Assembly (NCBI GenBank): GCA_913061385.1
Contig: CAJXTM010000005.1
Span: 1 to 18,697 of the forward strand
Reading direction: 5' to 3'
DNA: 18,697 bases
From: an uncultured Rhodopirellula sp.
GTDB lineage: Bacteria > Planctomycetota > Planctomycetia > Pirellulales > Pirellulaceae
Below the pieces are notes generated by a model. That model ran no database searches. It was not told where the DNA came from and saw only the letters and a program-made list of their open reading frames with translations. Of the stretch, positions 1 through 8,129 are shown piece after piece. A program made the position numbers and the translations under genes. Every line of letters starts with the position of its first letter. Position 1 is the stretch's first letter.

Positions 1-46
1 AGATCAGCCTCGGTCTCGTGGGCTCGGAGATGTGTATAAGAGACAG
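1..46 (+). other. Residual Illumina Nextera (Tn5) adapter with i7 index, not genomic
   Basis: Bases 13-46 match the Nextera read-2 transposase adapter, beginning GTCTCGTGGGCTCGG and ending in the 19-bp Tn5 mosaic end AGATGTGTATAAGAGACAG at 28-46. Bases 1-4 (AGAT) fit the 3' end of the P7 primer. Bases 5-12 (CAGCCTCG) sit exactly where the 8-nt i7 index lies, and from memory they match Nextera index N710. The stretch is synthetic library sequence left at a contig end and should be trimmed. Genomic sequence starts at base 47. Confidence 0.97.
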
Positions 47-328
47 TGTTAGTACCGCGGGGAACCTTAGCTGGCCTCGGCCGCGAAACGGATGGTAGTT
101 TAGGTAAGAAATTCCATTCTTAGCAGCAGAAGATCTTACCCACAGCAACCTCGAGTGCTTATGATAGACGGTTCTCAAGCGAAAAGGGCTGATTTTCTTA
201 CCAATCCACTGGGCGGTGCTTCAGCTAATTTCCTGAGTTTTTCCCAAGCGGAAGGGAACTGATTGCGGCACGGAGCGTCCAAGAGCGTAGGTCCACGTCT
301 AATTCGCCTCAACACCCCGCAGAAAACG
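47..328. other. Gene-free upstream region of the dockerin protein
   Basis: No convincing gene is seen here. An open frame on the minus strand (423-175) is Arg-rich, resembles no family I know and overlaps the start of the real gene, so it was not called. The only structure noted is a 7-bp inverted repeat, GGTAAGA at 103-109 and TCTTACC at 134-140, with a 24-nt spacer. The promoter of the downstream gene is probably here, but I cannot place -35 and -10 boxes with confidence. Confidence 0.5.
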
Positions 329-3295
329 ATGGCAAAACCCGTCGCGAAATCGCAGAAACGGAAAGGCCAACGACGCCGTCTATTGGTCGAGCATTTAGGC
401 GATCGCCGAGTGTTAGCCGCCATTACCGGCGCTATTTTCGAAGATCTGAACCACTCTTTTCAGCTTGACGCGGGTGACGCAGACGCATCACATCGGCTGG
501 TGTACATCGATGCCAACCAAAATACGCGGATTGATGCTGGTGAACGGTACGCACTGGCCGACGCCGACGGCAATTACGAATTCGACGACGTGGCAAACGG
601 AACGCACGATCTTCGGTTGTACAACGGAACCGACAGTCAGTTTCAAACGTTTCCCGTCAAAGCAACAATCGAAGGCCCTCTTTCGGATGTAATAGCGGGC
701 ACGCAACTGCTGACCAACGGCGGCACGCCAATTGCCTTGACCAGTCAGTCAGTTGTCTTTGGCGATCTCAATACGGGTGTGACCTCTGAAGTCGGTATTA
801 GTGGTCAACTCACCAAGGCCCAACTTCTACCCAATGGAGAGGTGCTGGTCATTGGTACCGGAGCAGAGGGTGATACAGCTTGGCAAGTGGACGCTGCAAC
901 AGGCACGAGTGCGGCTGTCAATTTGGCTCAAACCGACCCTCCGACAACTTGGACGGATGTCGCGATCGATGCCTCGGGAAGAGGTGTCCTGCTAGAGCCA
1001 ATGATTTCTACCGAAACAGGCGAAAGCTTACTTGCGATCCGTGAGCTTGACGCCAGCAATGCTCAGGCAATCTCGGTATCAGAGGTTTTGCGGACGATCC
1101 CAACCGACGCAGAAGTCATCGCATCAGACGGTACAAGATCAGTGTTTGCATGGTCTGACTCCGGAGGCACACAGCTGTCTCTTTGGAGCAATGCAACGGC
1201 TTCTTTCATTTCCAGTTCGGATGTCATTGGCTCATTGACTAGCGAACTTCTAGCGTTTGATGATGCCGCCGGAATCATTGCTGTCCGAACTGCCAGCGGC
1301 GGTCTAGGAGTCTATGACACCAATGCCAATTTTGCTCCGCTGCACATGCTCCCAGACGTCAGCGGTCCGGTGGCGATTGATGGTTCAAGAGACCTGCTGT
1401 TTTCCATTTCAGCAAGCGCAACCAAACTGCAACTGCTAAATCTTCGCGACGGATCACTGATCGCAGACATGGCGATTGACCTGTCCACCATCGGCCAAGT
1501 GAGCGGTTTGGCAGTAGGCGACAGTAAAGATTCCATCACAGTGTTGGGGGCAGCTGGAATCACCGAGATCGCTCTTCGCCGAGCTGATGCCCACAAAGTT
1601 ACGGTAACCAACAACACGGATGTTGATGAGGTTCTCTTTGGAATTGGTGTTGATGGCTCCAATACGGCACCTACCTACGATCCCACAGCTCCGGTCTTCA
1701 CGACCCAGGAAGATGGCGGGTTCCTTAAACTTGCTCCCGCCGCGTTAGCACGATCGAGTGATGCCCAGAATGACGAATACGTTGTTTTGCAACGGGGGCT
1801 TGCTGGGAACGGCGTTGCCATCATCAGTGTCGACGGCATGTTCAGTTATTCCCCGAACCCTGATTTTAATGGCGTCGACACAGTTGACGTGTCCCTGCAC
1901 GACGGACGCGATGTTTCAGCGATCGAAGCAGTGATGGTGATCGTCGAAGCTGTCTCCGATCCACCAACCGACATCAGAAGCGACATTGACGATATTGCGG
2001 AAAACATGGGAGCCGATGAGGTCGTCGGAAGTATCGAAGTGATCGATGCCGATGGCCTTGGTGGAATGCCACACACAATCGTGGTGAATGACCCCCGCTT
2101 CATGGTCAACGACGGGCAACTCATCTTCGTTGGTGGAGACTTGGACTTTGAAACTGAGCCGAGTATTTCATTGAACGTAACCGCAACGGACTTTGAAACT
2201 GACACGACCATTGAACGCACCGTTTCGGTGACCATCTTGGACACAAACGATCCTATTGATGGCATCTCACCCACCACAGCAGACGTCGAAGAAAACAGCG
2301 AGAGTGCATTCATTTGTGCGATTCAGATTTCTGATCCTGACGCCAATGACTCGCACACCTTGTCCGTTGATGATGGAAGATTTCGCGTTTCAAACGGAAG
2401 CCTTTATCTTGCGGAAGGTGTCTCGCTCGACTACGAACAAAATTCAATGATCACGGTCAACATGACAGCGGTTGACTCCGGCGGCGAAACGCTGACCGTC
2501 CCCATCCGAGTGACTGTCATTGACGTTGAAGAACAGCCAACCACGATTGAACTATCGGGTCAGAACGTCATGGAGTGGATCAGGGGCGCTGCCGTTGGTT
2601 CCGTCAGTGTGGACGGAAAAGCAGCCAGTGACCGGTTCGCACTTTCAGTCAACGACCCAAGATTCGAAATTGCTGGTACGCAACTGAAATTACGTGACAG
2701 CGAGATGCTGAACCGGAACGATCAAGAGCAAGTCTTTCTGACGGTGAGAGTCAGCGATACGCTGTCTGCATTCAATAGTGTCAGCCAAAACTTTCTCATT
2801 CATGTCCTTGCGAATGCCACCCCAAACCACAACATAAACGACCCTTTCGATGTTGATGCCAACGGCGTTGGATCAGCGCAAGACGCTCTTCACATCCTGA
2901 ACTTGCTGAACCGCTATGGTCCCGGAAGCATCAGACCCGACATTGTTGATCTTTACTACGATGTGAATGCAGATGGACTCGTCACACCATTGGACGTACT
3001 GCTGCTTATCAACGAACTCAACCGTAGGTCAACGAGCGCCACCGTGGGTAACGGCGAAGGATCACCGGAGGGTGAACAGGTGGCACCAGCAGATCTCTCG
3101 GTCGGACTTGAAAAAGAAGACCTGCTATCCGATTCCAAACTTTCGCCTATTGGACCAGACACCACATTCGGCCCCATTGGTGGCGACGACTTGGAATGGT
3201 CGCACATGGAAAAAACATCGGCAGGTGTTGAGTCGCCGCTTCATGCTGAGCGGGTAGACCAAACGCTTCGACTGTTGTCGGACGAGGGAACCTAA
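329..3295 (+). CDS. Planctomycete extracellular protein with cadherin-like repeats and a dockerin domain
   Basis: A 988-residue exported protein. The N-terminus is basic (KSQKRKGQRRR) and followed by LGDRRVLAA at residues 23-31, which resembles the planctomycete extracellular motif (consensus about LEDRRLLA). Residues 33-110 look like an SdrD-B-type domain with Asp-rich turns. Residues 140-440 are beta-rich, possibly propeller-like. Residues 450-545 resemble a tandem Ig/cadherin-like domain, and three cadherin-like repeats follow (about 547-640, 645-735, 738-828). A dockerin with two calcium loops (DVDANGVGSAQDAL, DVNADGLVTPLDV) covers 838-900. A low-complexity acidic tail of about 85 residues follows. 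The likely role is cell-surface structure or adhesion; no catalytic site is seen. ATG 329 was chosen because it puts the sorting motif close to the N-terminus. An in-frame TTG at 263, preceded by AAGGG, would add 22 residues. The domain type is well supported, the exact function is not. Confidence 0.9.
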   Translation: MAKPVAKSQKRKGQRRRLLVEHLGDRRVLAAITGAIFEDLNHSFQLDAGDADASHRLVYIDANQNTRIDAGERYALADADGNYEFDDVANGTHDLRLYNGTDSQFQTFPVKATIEGPLSDVIAGTQLLTNGGTPIALTSQSVVFGDLNTGVTSEVGISGQLTKAQLLPNGEVLVIGTGAEGDTAWQVDAATGTSAAVNLAQTDPPTTWTDVAIDASGRGVLLEPMISTETGESLLAIRELDASNAQAISVSEVLRTIPTDAEVIASDGTRSVFAWSDSGGTQLSLWSNATASFISSSDVIGSLTSELLAFDDAAGIIAVRTASGGLGVYDTNANFAPLHMLPDVSGPVAIDGSRDLLFSISASATKLQLLNLRDGSLIADMAIDLSTIGQVSGLAVGDSKDSITVLGAAGITEIALRRADAHKVTVTNNTDVDEVLFGIGVDGSNTAPTYDPTAPVFTTQEDGGFLKLAPAALARSSDAQNDEYVVLQRGLAGNGVAIISVDGMFSYSPNPDFNGVDTVDVSLHDGRDVSAIEAVMVIVEAVSDPPTDIRSDIDDIAENMGADEVVGSIEVIDADGLGGMPHTIVVNDPRFMVNDGQLIFVGGDLDFETEPSISLNVTATDFETDTTIERTVSVTILDTNDPIDGISPTTADVEENSESAFICAIQISDPDANDSHTLSVDDGRFRVSNGSLYLAEGVSLDYEQNSMITVNMTAVDSGGETLTVPIRVTVIDVEEQPTTIELSGQNVMEWIRGAAVGSVSVDGKAASDRFALSVNDPRFEIAGTQLKLRDSEMLNRNDQEQVFLTVRVSDTLSAFNSVSQNFLIHVLANATPNHNINDPFDVDANGVGSAQDALHILNLLNRYGPGSIRPDIVDLYYDVNADGLVTPLDVLLLINELNRRSTSATVGNGEGSPEGEQVAPADLSVGLEKEDLLSDSKLSPIGPDTTFGPIGGDDLEWSHMEKTSAGVESPLHAERVDQTLRLLSDEGT

Positions 3296-3382
3296 GCTCC
3301 AAAACAGAATGGATGTGATGTCGTGATGACTGGAATTCGATCGCCCGGCTGGTCACCTTGGCTAGCCGCTCAACAAGGGTGA

Positions 3383-3401
3383 GTCGTGTTGATCACGCGA
3401 C
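3383..3401 (+). terminator. Possible weak hairpin terminator
   Basis: In the gap between two convergent genes, GTCGTGT pairs with ACGCGAC (7 bp including one G-T wobble) around a 5-nt loop. AATTT follows rather than a long T run. It lies 88 bp after the stop of the dockerin gene. The missing T tract makes this only a candidate. Confidence 0.25.
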
Positions 3402-3483
3402 AATTTCTGCGTCGTCTTTCTCATGCGACAACAAAGCACAAGCAGCTTGCTGATTTTAGATTCAATTGACACCGATTGCCTGA

Positions 3484-4392
3484 TTACTGGCCATCCGCAT
3501 CCAAATCAGCCCCATGCCTCTCTCGCTGGGCCAGCAACTTCTTCTGATATTGCGACTGAACAACATCCACCAGAATGAGCACCGCAAGCACAAAGTAGAA
3601 TGTGCTCTTTGCCATCGGCGTGACGTGATGCCCCCCGAGTTGCAGCTCAGCGAGATGCCCCCCCTCGCTAACTAACATCACTCCCACAATGAATAGGATG
3701 AACAATCCCAAGACTTCATACATACGATTCTTTCTGAGAAATTCAGCGACGAAGTCAGCCGCCCACATCATCAACAAACCACTGATGATGATTGCCACGG
3801 CCATGATCCAGAAATTCTTCGTCAGGGCCATCGCACTGAGTATGGAATCGAACGAAAAGACCAAATTCATGATCACAATTAATACAACGGCCTTCTTGAC
3901 CGATGTCCCTCTGGTTTTGCCGGGAGAGTTAGCAAGATCATCACTTGCCAACATGTGATAGATTTCCTTGACCGCTGTCCAAAGGATGAAAGCACCCCCG
4001 AACAACACAATCAGACTGTGACCGCTCAATGACATCAAAACAAAATCGTTCTCTGGCAGAGGAAATCCGGGTAGGGGATCCTCAAGCAGCTTGATCAGAT
4101 TGACAAGCACGAAAAGCAGAACAATGCGAAATGCAATTGCCAAAGCAATGCCCCAACGTCGAACCATTGACTGCTTATCGGCCGCTACACGTTTGCTCTC
4201 GATTGAAATGTAGAGCAGGTTATCGAAGCCAAGAACTGCCTGAAGCAGTACTAACATACCCAAGGTAAAAATGCCGGAAATGGACCAGAAGCTTTGTGTT
4301 TCCACTGCGGCCTCGGAGCCACCATCGGAAGCCAACTCCGCTAGCAGACTTGTCCCTTCAACAAACCCCGGTAAATCGATTAGTTCTAACAT
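3484..4392 (-). CDS. TerC family integral membrane protein
   Basis: A 302-residue polytopic membrane protein of the TerC family, whose members are linked to tellurite resistance and, in several bacteria, to manganese or other metal export. About seven hydrophobic segments are visible (roughly 38-60, 80-100, 125-142, 166-185, 195-215, 226-243, 263-280). The two family signatures with membrane acidic residues are present: LGFDNLLYI (Asp57) and FSFDSILSA (Asp182). Length and order fit the family. The start at 4392 was chosen because GGAG lies 8 nt upstream. An upstream in-frame ATG at 4500 would add 36 residues, including a hydrophobic stretch (MFFCVVGSICVAFGVG), and cannot be excluded. The gene is divergent from the NIPSNAP gene and convergent with the dockerin gene. 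The substrate is unknown, so I give no gene symbol. Confidence 0.92.
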   Translation of the reverse strand: MLELIDLPGFVEGTSLLAELASDGGSEAAVETQSFWSISGIFTLGMLVLLQAVLGFDNLLYISIESKRVAADKQSMVRRWGIALAIAFRIVLLFVLVNLIKLLEDPLPGFPLPENDFVLMSLSGHSLIVLFGGAFILWTAVKEIYHMLASDDLANSPGKTRGTSVKKAVVLIVIMNLVFSFDSILSAMALTKNFWIMAVAIIISGLLMMWAADFVAEFLRKNRMYEVLGLFILFIVGVMLVSEGGHLAELQLGGHHVTPMAKSTFYFVLAVLILVDVVQSQYQKKLLAQRERHGADLDADGQ

Positions 4393-4400
4393 CGCGTTTT

Positions 4401-4404
4401 CTCC
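4401..4404 (-). promoter_or_regulatory. Shine-Dalgarno GGAG deciding the terC start
   Basis: GGAG on the minus strand lies 8 nt before ATG 4392. Good Shine-Dalgarno sequences are rare in this window, so it is the main reason for preferring this start over ATG 4500. Confidence 0.6.
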
Positions 4405-4539
4405 AACTCCAAATGCGACACAGATGCTCCCCACCACGCAAAAAAACATCACGCCATGGTTTCGAAGATGCTCATCAGAGTATGATGCGGGAAATTCCAT
4501 ACGACTACCAGACGACCCCAGATTCAGGTCCCCAGACTG

Positions 4540-5316
4540 ATGAAAAATTTCATTCCTCTCCTGCTTTCAAGTATCGCAATGCTGCTCACCGGATCCAGCG
4601 CAATCGCAGATTCACCTCAGTACTACGAGATTCGCAGCTACCTACTTGGTGAGCAGGACGATGCCGAGGTCATCCATCAATACCTGCGTGATGCCCTCGT
4701 ACCCGCAATGAAGCGGCAGGATGCAGGGCCAATTGGTGTCTTTCACAACGCAGCCGAAGATGAATCAGACAGTCCACGCATTGTTGTTGTGATTCCGTAT
4801 AAAAGTGCTGACGCAATCGCTGTCTGCAAAAACAGATTGGCAAAAGATGCGGAATACCAAAAGGCAGCCAAGACTTACCTAAACAGAGGCCCAAAAAACT
4901 CTCCCTACGAGCGAATCGAGAGCGAATTATTAGTAGCGATGGACTGCATGCCGTTACTAAAAGTCCCAAAAAATCAATTAGCGAATACCGAACGTGTTTT
5001 TGAACTTCGCGTGTACGAAAGTGCCAACGAGCGGCTGGGCGACCTGAAGGTCCACATGTTCAACAACGGCGAAGTCCCAATTTTCCTCGACTGTGGAATC
5101 CAACCCATCTTCATTGGGCAAGCCATCATTGGCCCTTTCACGCCCAACCTGAGCTACTTGACGGCCTATCCCAGCGAAACGGCACGGAATGAGGCATGGG
5201 CCGCTTTTCGCTCTCATCCGGACTGGCAGGTGTTGAAAAAAATCTCCAAGTATGAGGGGACCGTCAGCAAGATTTACAAGTATGTGCTGACACCTGCGGA
5301 ATATTCACAAATTTGA
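4540..5316 (+). CDS. Secreted NIPSNAP family protein (two NIPSNAP-like domains)
   Basis: A 258-residue protein with a clear signal peptide (KNFIPLLLSSIAMLLTG, probable cleavage after Ala23 in SAIA-DS). The mature part carries two ferredoxin-like NIPSNAP repeats. The first begins YYEIRSYLL (residues 28-36) and runs to about 135. The second begins VFELRVYES (153-161) and runs to about 250. The repeated '[YF]ELRxY' opening and the closing KIYKYVL strand are typical. Planctomycetes often encode exported NIPSNAP proteins and their function is unknown. The gene is divergent from terC, with 147 bp between the chosen starts, so the two may share a regulatory region. It is followed by 158 bp before mutS, so co-transcription with mutS is possible but not shown. 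Confidence 0.88.
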   Translation: MKNFIPLLLSSIAMLLTGSSAIADSPQYYEIRSYLLGEQDDAEVIHQYLRDALVPAMKRQDAGPIGVFHNAAEDESDSPRIVVVIPYKSADAIAVCKNRLAKDAEYQKAAKTYLNRGPKNSPYERIESELLVAMDCMPLLKVPKNQLANTERVFELRVYESANERLGDLKVHMFNNGEVPIFLDCGIQPIFIGQAIIGPFTPNLSYLTAYPSETARNEAWAAFRSHPDWQVLKKISKYEGTVSKIYKYVLTPAEYSQI

Positions 5317-5474
5317 TCAAACCTGCTGAATTCCGATGAACCATGTGTGTCTCAAGGGTTAGGACAATACTCATTGCCCAGTCGTTAAACCCGACGTCTC
5401 AACCGAGGAACGATCCGCAATTCCTTCTGTGCTGAGGCTGGGAATTGGAGCGATTTAGCGGTACGATTTGCACC

Positions 5475-8129
5475 ATGACACCTATGATGCGGCAGTACCA
5501 CGACGCGAAAGCAGCATGCGGAGACGCATTGCTGTTTTTTCGCATGGGCGACTTCTACGAACTTTTTCTCGACGACGCGAAAGTCGCTGCGAAAATACTG
5601 GGCCTAAATCTCACCAGCAGGGATAAGGACAGTGACAATCCGACAGCGATGGCTGGGTTCCCACATCACCAACTCGACTCGTACCTGCAGAAGCTGATCA
5701 AGGCTGGCTTTCGAGCTGCGGTCTGCGAACAAGTCGAAGATCCTAAAACTGCCAAAGGGCTGGTCAAGCGAGAGGTCACCCGTGTCGTTAGCGCCGGCAC
5801 CCTGACTGACGATGGACTCCTGAACCCCAACGAAGCAAACTACGTCGCCGCAGTCTGTCTGCAGCACGACAAACGCGGCAGCAAGACAACAGACGAGCCC
5901 CAAGTCGGAATTGCTTGGGCAGAACTATCTAGCGGTCGATTTGAAGCGGGCACCTTTGCGAAATCACGCATTGAAGATGAACTGGCAAGAATTGGCCCAG
6001 CTGAGGTGATTTATCGGGAAGATGATGTTCACTTTAGTCCCGATACGACTGCCCCTTGGTCATGGACCCCGCGTCCAGCGTGGAGTTTCGCTGAAGATTC
6101 CGCGACTGAAGCCCTATGCAAGCAGCTTTCTGTACACAACCTAGAAGGCTTCGGATTTGAACCAACCGATATTCCGGCAATCCGAGCTGCGGGAGCAGTG
6201 CTAACATATCTTCAGGAAACGCAACGAACTGGGCTGGATCACTTTCGATCCCTGACCTCCCACCGCCGCAGTGGCTTTCTTCAGATTGACGCAGCGACCC
6301 GCCGCAGCCTCGAGATCACACGCACCCTCAGGAGCGGTTCCCGGGAGGGATCATTGCTGGGTGTTATCGATCTCACTTGCACCCCCATGGGATCACGTTT
6401 GCTTGCAGACTGGATTTCAGCGCCTTTGATCGATGCCACCGGAATCAATCAACGCCTTGATGCCGTTGAGATGCTGTCGACTGAAACTGGCTTTCGAGCT
6501 GATACACGCAAGACGTTGAACCAGACGTTTGACCTGACTCGCTTGTTGGGTCGCATCGCCACAGGCAGAACTGGACCACGTGATCTTCAACAGGTGCAAC
6601 GTACCCTTGCGAGCCTGCCACTGCTGAAAGCACAACTTGCCAACAGACAACCGGAGCGTCTCTGTTTCATCGACGCCCATTTGCATCTTTGCCCTGATCT
6701 TCGTTCAAATCTTGAGCAGGGACTCGCTGATGAATGTCCCCTTTCAGCCGCTGATGGAAACTTCATACGTATTGGTTTCGACGCCGAACTCGATGATCTT
6801 CGAACACTCGCGAAGGGTGGTAAAGAATGGATTGCGGCCTATCAACGTGATCAGATGCAGCAAACTGGAATTACCAATCTAAAGGTTGGGTACAACAAGG
6901 TTTTCGGATACTACCTAGAAGCCACCAATGCACATCGCGATAAAGTACCGGACTTTTACATTCGCAAGCAAACGCTGAAGAACTGCGAGCGTTTCATTAC
7001 CCCGGAACTGAAGGAATACGAAGAGAAGGTACTGGCAGCAGACGAAAAAGCTTCATCGCGAGAACAACGGTTGTTCCAGCAACTACGCGATGAAACCCAC
7101 CGACAGCTGTCAACTTTGCAAGAAGTTGCCACGGCGATCGCAGAATTAGACACACTGGCAGCGTTGGGTGAAATTTCCAGCCGCAGGGGTTGGGTGAGGC
7201 CCACGTTGAACGATGAATCTGTACTAAGAATCGATGCTGGTCGACACCCCGTGCTGGACGTGACTTTGCCCCAGGGAGAATTCGTTCCCAACGATTGCAT
7301 CCAATCACCTGAAACGGGCATGATCCTACTAATTACCGGCCCCAACATGGCTGGAAAAAGCACCTACATCCGACAAGTTGCACTGATCACCCTGCTGGCT
7401 CAGGCAGGCTCATTTGTGCCAGCGGCATCCGCGGACATAGGAATCGCTGACCGTGTCTTTGCACGCGTGGGAGCCAGTGATGAGCTGAGTCGTGGACAGA
7501 GCACATTCATGGTGGAGATGGTAGAGACCGCCAGAATTCTCAATACAGCCAGTTCACGCAGCCTTGTGATTCTTGATGAAATCGGCCGCGGAACCAGTAC
7601 CTACGATGGACTTTCGCTCGCTTGGGCCATCACAGAACACCTGCACGAACAAATCGGGTGCCGTACGCTTTTTGCCACGCACTATCACGAACTGACACAA
7701 CTTTCCGAATCACTGCCGCGTGTATCCAATCTCAACGTTGCAGTGAAAGAGTGGGATGACGAGGTAGTATTTTTGCACCGTATTGTCGAAGGAGGCGCCG
7801 ACAAAAGCTATGGAATTCATGTTGCCAGACTTGCCGGCATACCCACCGAAGTCAACGAACGGGCCAAGGATGTTCTATCACAACTGGAAGCCGATCATCG
7901 TGACGCATTTGATCGACCGACAATCCAAGCACCCGGTCCTGATACAAGCAACGGTCAATATCAACTGACTCTATTTGGATTTGCAGACCACCCACTACTG
8001 GATGAATTACAAAATCTGGACGTCAACGCGATGACACCGCTAGATGCAATGCAATTTCTTCTGGATGCCCAACAGAAATTGAAAACAGATTCAAAATCAC
8101 AGCAAGCAACACCGCCTCACCAGACATGA
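5475..8129 (+). CDS. mutS: DNA mismatch repair protein MutS
   Basis: An 884-residue MutS that recognises base mismatches and small loops and recruits MutL. The mismatch-reading Phe-x-Glu is at FYE 27-29 within RMGDFYELF. The ATPase domain has Walker A GPNMAGKST at 622-630, Walker B LVILDE at 697-702 followed by GRGTSTYDG, and the ATHYHEL switch at about 734. A QLTLF motif at 830-834 fits a beta-clamp-binding site, followed by a C-terminal helical tail. Length is normal for the MutS1 family (E. coli 853) and the gene looks intact. ATG 5475 gives MTPMMRQY, matching the conserved family start. An in-frame TTG at 5445, with GAGG 7 nt upstream, would add 10 residues, a leader like that of E. coli MutS, and remains possible. 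Its last 13 bp overlap the end of the convergent sulfatase gene. Confidence 0.98.
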   Translation: MTPMMRQYHDAKAACGDALLFFRMGDFYELFLDDAKVAAKILGLNLTSRDKDSDNPTAMAGFPHHQLDSYLQKLIKAGFRAAVCEQVEDPKTAKGLVKREVTRVVSAGTLTDDGLLNPNEANYVAAVCLQHDKRGSKTTDEPQVGIAWAELSSGRFEAGTFAKSRIEDELARIGPAEVIYREDDVHFSPDTTAPWSWTPRPAWSFAEDSATEALCKQLSVHNLEGFGFEPTDIPAIRAAGAVLTYLQETQRTGLDHFRSLTSHRRSGFLQIDAATRRSLEITRTLRSGSREGSLLGVIDLTCTPMGSRLLADWISAPLIDATGINQRLDAVEMLSTETGFRADTRKTLNQTFDLTRLLGRIATGRTGPRDLQQVQRTLASLPLLKAQLANRQPERLCFIDAHLHLCPDLRSNLEQGLADECPLSAADGNFIRIGFDAELDDLRTLAKGGKEWIAAYQRDQMQQTGITNLKVGYNKVFGYYLEATNAHRDKVPDFYIRKQTLKNCERFITPELKEYEEKVLAADEKASSREQRLFQQLRDETHRQLSTLQEVATAIAELDTLAALGEISSRRGWVRPTLNDESVLRIDAGRHPVLDVTLPQGEFVPNDCIQSPETGMILLITGPNMAGKSTYIRQVALITLLAQAGSFVPAASADIGIADRVFARVGASDELSRGQSTFMVEMVETARILNTASSRSLVILDEIGRGTSTYDGLSLAWAITEHLHEQIGCRTLFATHYHELTQLSESLPRVSNLNVAVKEWDDEVVFLHRIVEGGADKSYGIHVARLAGIPTEVNERAKDVLSQLEADHRDAFDRPTIQAPGPDTSNGQYQLTLFGFADHPLLDELQNLDVNAMTPLDAMQFLLDAQQKLKTDSKSQQATPPHQT

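Noticed and set aside
103..140. GGTAAGA/TCTTACC inverted repeat as an insertion-sequence end
   Set aside because: No transposase and no target duplication. The arms are short and a further TCTTACC at 196-202 suggests chance.
1846..2313. 155-residue minus-strand open frame
   Set aside because: It is antisense to the cadherin-like repeats of the dockerin protein. Its Ser/Thr-rich content is what the reverse of Asp- and Val-rich codons gives.
3342..3370. CGGCT...AGCCG inverted repeat as a terminator
   Set aside because: Five-bp arms, a long loop and no T run on either strand; the hairpin at 3383-3401 is a slightly better candidate.
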